DNA of 9,793 bases from DATEUP01 sp035283065 (GTDB lineage Archaea > Thermoplasmatota > DTKX01 > DATEUP01), in contig DATEUP010000053.1 of NCBI GenBank assembly GCA_035283065.1, forward strand, positions 1-9,793, given 5' to 3'. The position numbers and the translations under genes were made by a program. Below, piece by piece: positions 8,101 to 9,793 of this stretch. The notes under the pieces were generated by a model that did not search any database, was not told the origin of the DNA, and was given only the letters and a program-made list of their open reading frames with translations. The stretch's first letter is position 1. Each line of letters begins with the position of its first letter.

Positions 8101-8488
8101 CGAGTTCTTCCAGAGCAAGGACTTCGCAGGCACAACAACCAGCGAGGGCTTCGCCGTCGTTGTGATGGATTTCGAGATCAACTTCTCGGATGAGACGTAC
8201 GACTGGCTCGTGCAGCTGCGATGCGCGACATGCGGGGCGGGAGGCGGGGCCACGACGCTTGATTCCATCTTCACCCCGACCGGCACGAGCCTTGGAGCCT
8301 ACGGGCGCTACAACCCGGACGGCACGGGGAGCTGGCGCGAGACGGAGGAGAACACCTCGAACGACAACAACTTCATCCCCGAATTCAAGGACGTCGCCGT
8401 CCCCACCCTCGGCGTCGTCCTCCTCGTCGCCGCCTCCGGCTGGCGCCGACGCTCCAAGGCGGCGCAAGCGCCCGAGGCGGACGCCTGA
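5153..8488 (+). CDS. Single-pass surface protein with cytoplasmic GL(T/V)NG repeats, two IDGxFxDW domains, lamin-tail-like domain and PEF-CTERM-like end
   Basis: Predicted 1111 residues. Residues 1-69 are basic and low-complexity. Ten hexapeptides of type GL(T/V)NG(R/K) lie at 70-105 and 132-155. A basic stop-transfer stretch (QRERRRGFAKR) precedes a membrane helix at ~176-196, so the repeats should be cytoplasmic and the rest outside. Outside, IDGNFDDW (204-211) and IDGAFADW (545-552) open two related beta domains resembling CBM9/DOMON-type sandwiches. Each later has a D-x-D-x-x-x-x-T-G motif (276-284; 652-660). Other beta modules lie at ~395-535 and ~785-905, and a Gly8 linker falls near 630. 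Residues ~934-1073 resemble a lamin-tail domain (LNEI...VEI...IDL, ending GRYNPDGTGSW). The end is IPEF (1075-1078), a hydrophobic helix, then WRRRSK, as in PEF-CTERM proteins. All eight Cys (286, 320, 437, 459, 729, 733, 1024, 1027) are in the outer part. Its ligand is unknown. Confidence 0.85.
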   Translation: MAGASQGGGRTAGEGGKGERRARRSGSLVSGAVFIAGRRDPKSRREKPGLETGPTGGPTAPAAPSEARAGLVNASGLTNGRGLVNGRGLTNGRGSVNGRDLVGGKRQKRGAVTGRKTESALAESAGFLDTKGLTNGKGLTNGAGLTNGKGLVNGRRLMYTEAQRERRRGFAKRMSAVLAVTLAFMVVFLPALYAYFLAPAPVTIDGNFDDWADWERLALLPDDSSDMGENPNINLVGFTARASERDLFLYTAMQASGHPFNGPGSQGAESVRFLIDRDHSAATGFCAFGIGAEFMVEIVGYLGKPQTSVLKAYPPGQGSCDARSDAGSWTSAGAVRAASGGAKVEAAVRLSDLNNMRPTDLPYLLAVAQDSAGRTDVGDGAFTSLPGVMWVRQGPASPGAITNTGETVVLTLSAKAYHADMTLFSITVAGDSPNGGCVQLTRARIDGAFVGVSAGGSACAGSFGSVQFSSIQAQSFNASAPARQIDIYGRSTGTATVSVVRVFVRGPADIAVGTVPSGFAGIGSVIQPAQWSYNYVGTEPSNIRIDGAFADWNRVGSPTPDTPNDVGGAAGGTPGGSNQPNRNANVDIRASQADVSNGNRQASFMLQVAGSIMGASQLPAPSYPRPQEPSTGGGGGGGGQAAVANVATVYVDTDATATTGWKRFTGMGIDAIMEVEGTGGGYGRVPRVTGTTLVTWQASSQSFISRPTSILVGFDSFRMEAQVGTTELCNGNCGQVRYVFQLSDMGSQTDLTDAIQASFRGGGDTLSLVEAPTAVQNAFQGDTDLPVLSLQLTATSTNKFTAEVHAIGVRFEGATEKDLTAVRLYGDEGRAGVLDPADLANGPLAEGVLGTDGQVTLSPANPWVLAPGSRFHALLAVDIGWRASVGAEFRATVGGIRGVYSTGVTDILYAFPAEGSSVRIYEWMPPQYRATANLRLNEIIFTGTDDNTVEIKDTSADTGIDLTSPQVFIRIYAINQSQDPPTNEFFQSKDFAGTTTSEGFAVVVMDFEINFSDETYDWLVQLRCATCGAGGGATTLDSIFTPTGTSLGAYGRYNPDGTGSWRETEENTSNDNNFIPEFKDVAVPTLGVVLLVAASGWRRRSKAAQAPEADA
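5360..5467 (+). repeat. Hexapeptide repeat block 1 (six 18-bp units)
   Basis: Six in-frame units encode GLVNAS, GLTNGR, GLVNGR, GLTNGR, GSVNGR and DLVGGK (residues 70-105). The Thr and Val versions differ by ACG versus GTG in otherwise near-identical DNA (GGCCTC-NNG-AACGG), so the units arose by tandem duplication. The third position largely alternates V/T. The outermost units are the most degenerate. Confidence 0.92.
5546..5617 (+). repeat. Hexapeptide repeat block 2 (four 18-bp units)
   Basis: Four in-frame units encode GLTNGK, GLTNGA, GLTNGK and GLVNGR (residues 132-155). The 26-residue spacer between blocks contains a degenerate unit, GAVTGR. Block 2 is the better conserved, with GGCCTCACGAACGGC recurring almost unchanged, and lies about 20 residues before the membrane helix. 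Confidence 0.92.
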
Positions 8489-8510
8489 AAGCCTCCGCGA
8501 CCCGGATGCC

Positions 8511-8517
8511 TTTTATA
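8511..8517 (+). promoter_or_regulatory. TATA-like box for the 8559 gene
   Basis: TTTTATA lies 42 nt before ATG 8559 and 23 nt after the stop of the surface-protein gene. It predicts transcription starting near 8538-8543 and a leader under ~20 nt. The T run could also help end the upstream transcript, since archaeal RNA polymerase terminates at T-rich stretches; that is inference. Confidence 0.55.
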
Positions 8518-8558
8518 GCGCGGCCAAAATCCTACGGCAAGCCGCGGCGGTGCCAAGC

Positions 8559-8996
8559 ATGCCCCCACTCCTGCGAAGCGAACCCCTCGTCGAGTCGCTC
8601 GTCAACCGCTTCATGAAGAAGCGGAAGCGCGCCGCCTACGAGATCTCCAAGGAGAGCTTCCAGGGCGACGACACGGAGATCGTGAAGCTCTACGACGAGG
8701 AGGGCACCGTGCTCGGCCAAGTCGCATTCGTGAAGACCAAGGGCGGCGAGATCGACCTCCAGGTCATCACGGTGAACGACTGGAGCGAGGAGGCGGCCAC
8801 CGTCGAGCGCCTGCTCAAGTTCATGGACCGGACGGCGAAGATCAAGAAAATCAAGGTGCTGCGCGCGGAACTTTACCTCTCCGATGCCAAGACGATCGAC
8901 AAGATCGAGCAGATGAAAGCGTACGGATGGCGCACGCAGGACGTCGGCCGGATGGGCCAGAGGGCCTCCCACACGCTCGTGCGCAAGCTCGGGTGA
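8559..8996 (+). CDS. Unrecognised 145-residue protein, possibly a degenerate GNAT-like fold
   Basis: I do not recognise the family with confidence. The N-terminus is basic (NRFMKKRKRAAYEIS, residues ~16-30). Strand-like segments follow at ~42-60 (IVKLYDEEGTVLGQVAFVK) and ~64-72 (EIDLQVITV), then a long helix at ~75-95. A strand and helix (VLRAELYLSDAKTIDKIEQM) end in YGWR. This order, especially the last strand-helix-'YGW' element, resembles the second half of GNAT acetyltransferases. The acetyl-CoA pyrophosphate loop (Q/R-x-x-G-x-G/A), expected where NDWSEEAAT sits, is absent, so catalysis would be doubtful. There is no membrane segment and no Cys. An in-frame GTG at 8550 is an alternative start; the ATG is preferred, with a weak GGCGGTG site 6 nt upstream. 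It has its own TATA box and does not obviously belong to the upstream operon. Confidence 0.75.
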   Translation: MPPLLRSEPLVESLVNRFMKKRKRAAYEISKESFQGDDTEIVKLYDEEGTVLGQVAFVKTKGGEIDLQVITVNDWSEEAATVERLLKFMDRTAKIKKIKVLRAELYLSDAKTIDKIEQMKAYGWRTQDVGRMGQRASHTLVRKLG

Positions 8997-9006
8997 GGCG
9001 AGCGGG

Positions 9007-9024
9007 GCGCCTGGCCTGAGGCGC
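9007..9024 (+). terminator. Small GC hairpin after the 8559 gene (weak)
   Basis: GCGCCT pairs with AGGCGC across a 6-nt loop, 10 nt after the stop at 8994-8996. No T run follows, and short GC palindromes are common in DNA of this composition, so this is only a possible 3'-end structure. Confidence 0.2.
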
Positions 9025-9050
9025 GCGCGTTCGATAGAACCCGACTGAAG

Positions 9051-9062
9051 CGTTAAATAACG
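9051..9062 (+). promoter_or_regulatory. TATA-like box inside a perfect inverted repeat
   Basis: CGTTAAATAACG contains TTAAATAA, the same core as the box at 282-290, flanked so that CGTTA mirrors TAACG around a central AA. It predicts transcription starting near 9080-9086, just before GTG 9092. The symmetry could mark an operator overlapping the TATA box, but may be chance. Confidence 0.5.
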
Positions 9063-9091
9063 TCCAGTCCGTGAACCGTAGGGGCAGGGGC

Positions 9092-9793
9092 GTGGCTGAC
9101 GGCGCCGGGGCAGAAGAGTACGTCTGCCCGAACTGCGGCGCGCCGGTCGAGCCGGATTGGAAAGCGTGCCCAAGTTGCGGGATCGTGTTTGCCGGTCCCG
9201 AGGAGGAGGCGCCCGCGCCGGCTCCACCGCCGCCACCGAAACCCGCTGCGCCGGCCAAGCCCGCCGCGCCTGCCGCGAGGGCCGCGGCACCCCCGGCGAA
9301 GCCTTCGGCCCCGGCCGCAAAACCCCCGGCAAAGCCGGCGGCTCCGCCTGCAAAGCCCTCGCCGCCTCCGGCGAAGGCCGCCCCCCCTGCGCCCAAGGCT
9401 GCAACTCCACCCCCGAAGGCCGCCCGGGCGGCAAAGGCCGCCCCCCCGCCGGCGAGGCGCGCAGCGCCGCCCGAGGAGGAGGAGCCACCGGCAAAGGCTC
9501 CCTCCCCCAAGCGGTCCTTTGGGATGCCTGGCTTCCTCGCGCCGATCCTCGGCCGCTTCGGGTTCATCGGTCTCATCGGCCTCCCTGTTGCCCTGGTCGG
9601 GCTCGGCGGGTTCTTTGCCGTCATGAACTGGGACACGTGGTTTGGCGGCCAGACGATCAACACGATCGGCCCGAACCAGCTGAACGCGATGCTCGGCGCC
9701 GTCGCGGTTGCAGGCGTGGGCGTCTTCCTTACGATCCTCGGGTTTACGCGGGCGCGCGCACCCCGCGCGGCAGTCGACCTCGAGGCGGCGCCC
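9092..9793 (+). CDS. Zinc-ribbon membrane protein with Ala/Pro/Lys linker, C-terminus beyond the window
   Basis: The frame is open from GTG 9092 to the window end (234 codons). Residues 12-29 form a zinc ribbon (CPNC, then CPSC: Cys 12, 15, 26, 29). Residues ~35-135 are a long low-complexity linker of Ala, Pro and Lys with short acidic runs (EEEAP, EEEEPP), probably extended and disordered. Two membrane helices follow at ~156-178 and ~199-218, joined by a ~20-residue loop (NWDTWFGGQTINTIGPNQLN). The second is followed by Arg-rich sequence, placing the visible C-terminus inside. The in-frame GTG at 9071 is rejected as start because it lies only ~11 nt past the TATA box and so before the predicted transcription start. 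From GTG 9092 the leader would be ~10 nt or less. The ribbon-then-membrane layout recalls the TPR protein but no homology is visible outside the ribbon. Function is unknown; a cytosolic ribbon tethered by a flexible arm suggests a protein- or nucleic-acid-binding role (inference). Confidence 0.8.
   Translation, partial: MADGAGAEEYVCPNCGAPVEPDWKACPSCGIVFAGPEEEAPAPAPPPPPKPAAPAKPAAPAARAAAPPAKPSAPAAKPPAKPAAPPAKPSPPPAKAAPPAPKAATPPPKAARAAKAAPPPARRAAPPEEEEPPAKAPSPKRSFGMPGFLAPILGRFGFIGLIGLPVALVGLGGFFAVMNWDTWFGGQTINTIGPNQLNAMLGAVAVAGVGVFLTILGFTRARAPRAAVDLEAAP

Noticed and set aside
9071..9091. GTG 9071 as the start of the last gene
   Set aside because: It is only about 10 nt past the TATA-like box, so it should lie before the transcription start. 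The extra residues (VNRRGRG) show no conserved feature.
9200..9500. GC-rich simple-sequence region taken as non-coding repeat
   Set aside because: It is an uninterrupted reading frame linking a zinc ribbon to membrane helices. The repetitiveness comes from Ala, Pro and Lys codons in a linker.

Overview
The window reads as one stretch of a GC-rich archaeal chromosome (about two thirds G+C by eye), most likely from a member of the Thermoplasmatota or a neighbouring euryarchaeal lineage. The archaeal assignment rests on four things: AT-rich TATA-like boxes standing out 10-60 nt before start codons, the N-terminus of an archaea-specific coenzyme A biosynthesis enzyme at the left edge, zinc-ribbon-plus-membrane proteins typical of archaea, and a PEF-CTERM-like C-terminus on a large surface protein. 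The lineage below Archaea is inference. I see no mobile element, CRISPR array, tRNA or rRNA.

Layout: (1) positions 1-170, minus strand: the first ~56 codons of a probable 4-phosphopantoate--beta-alanine ligase, running off the left edge. (2) 171-349: divergent promoter region with a TATA-like box for each direction. (3) 350-799, plus: a small winged-helix regulator. (4) 843-5153, plus: a 1436-residue membrane protein made of a zinc ribbon, six membrane helices and about 31 tetratricopeptide (TPR) repeats. (5) 5153-8488, plus: a 1111-residue single-pass surface protein whose cytoplasmic tail carries ten Gly-Leu-Thr/Val-Asn-Gly hexapeptide repeats and whose outer part holds two related IDGxFxDW beta domains, a lamin-tail-like domain and a PEF-CTERM-like end. 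(6) 8559-8996, plus: a 145-residue protein with a possible degenerate GNAT fold. (7) 9092-9793, plus: the first 234 codons of a zinc ribbon / Ala-Pro-Lys linker / membrane protein, running off the right edge.

Genes 3-5 look like one operon. The regulator and the TPR gene are 43 nt apart with no visible promoter between them. The TPR gene and the surface protein overlap by one base (TGATG), so their translation is probably coupled. The predicted topology puts the TPR superhelix and the hexapeptide-repeat tail on the same, cytoplasmic, face of the membrane. My main hypothesis is a two-protein envelope assembly in which the TPR array reads the Asn-containing hexapeptide tail of the surface protein, with the winged-helix protein as its regulator. 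The architecture is visible in the sequence; the interaction is inference. Genes 6 and 7 each have their own TATA-like box and look like separate transcription units.
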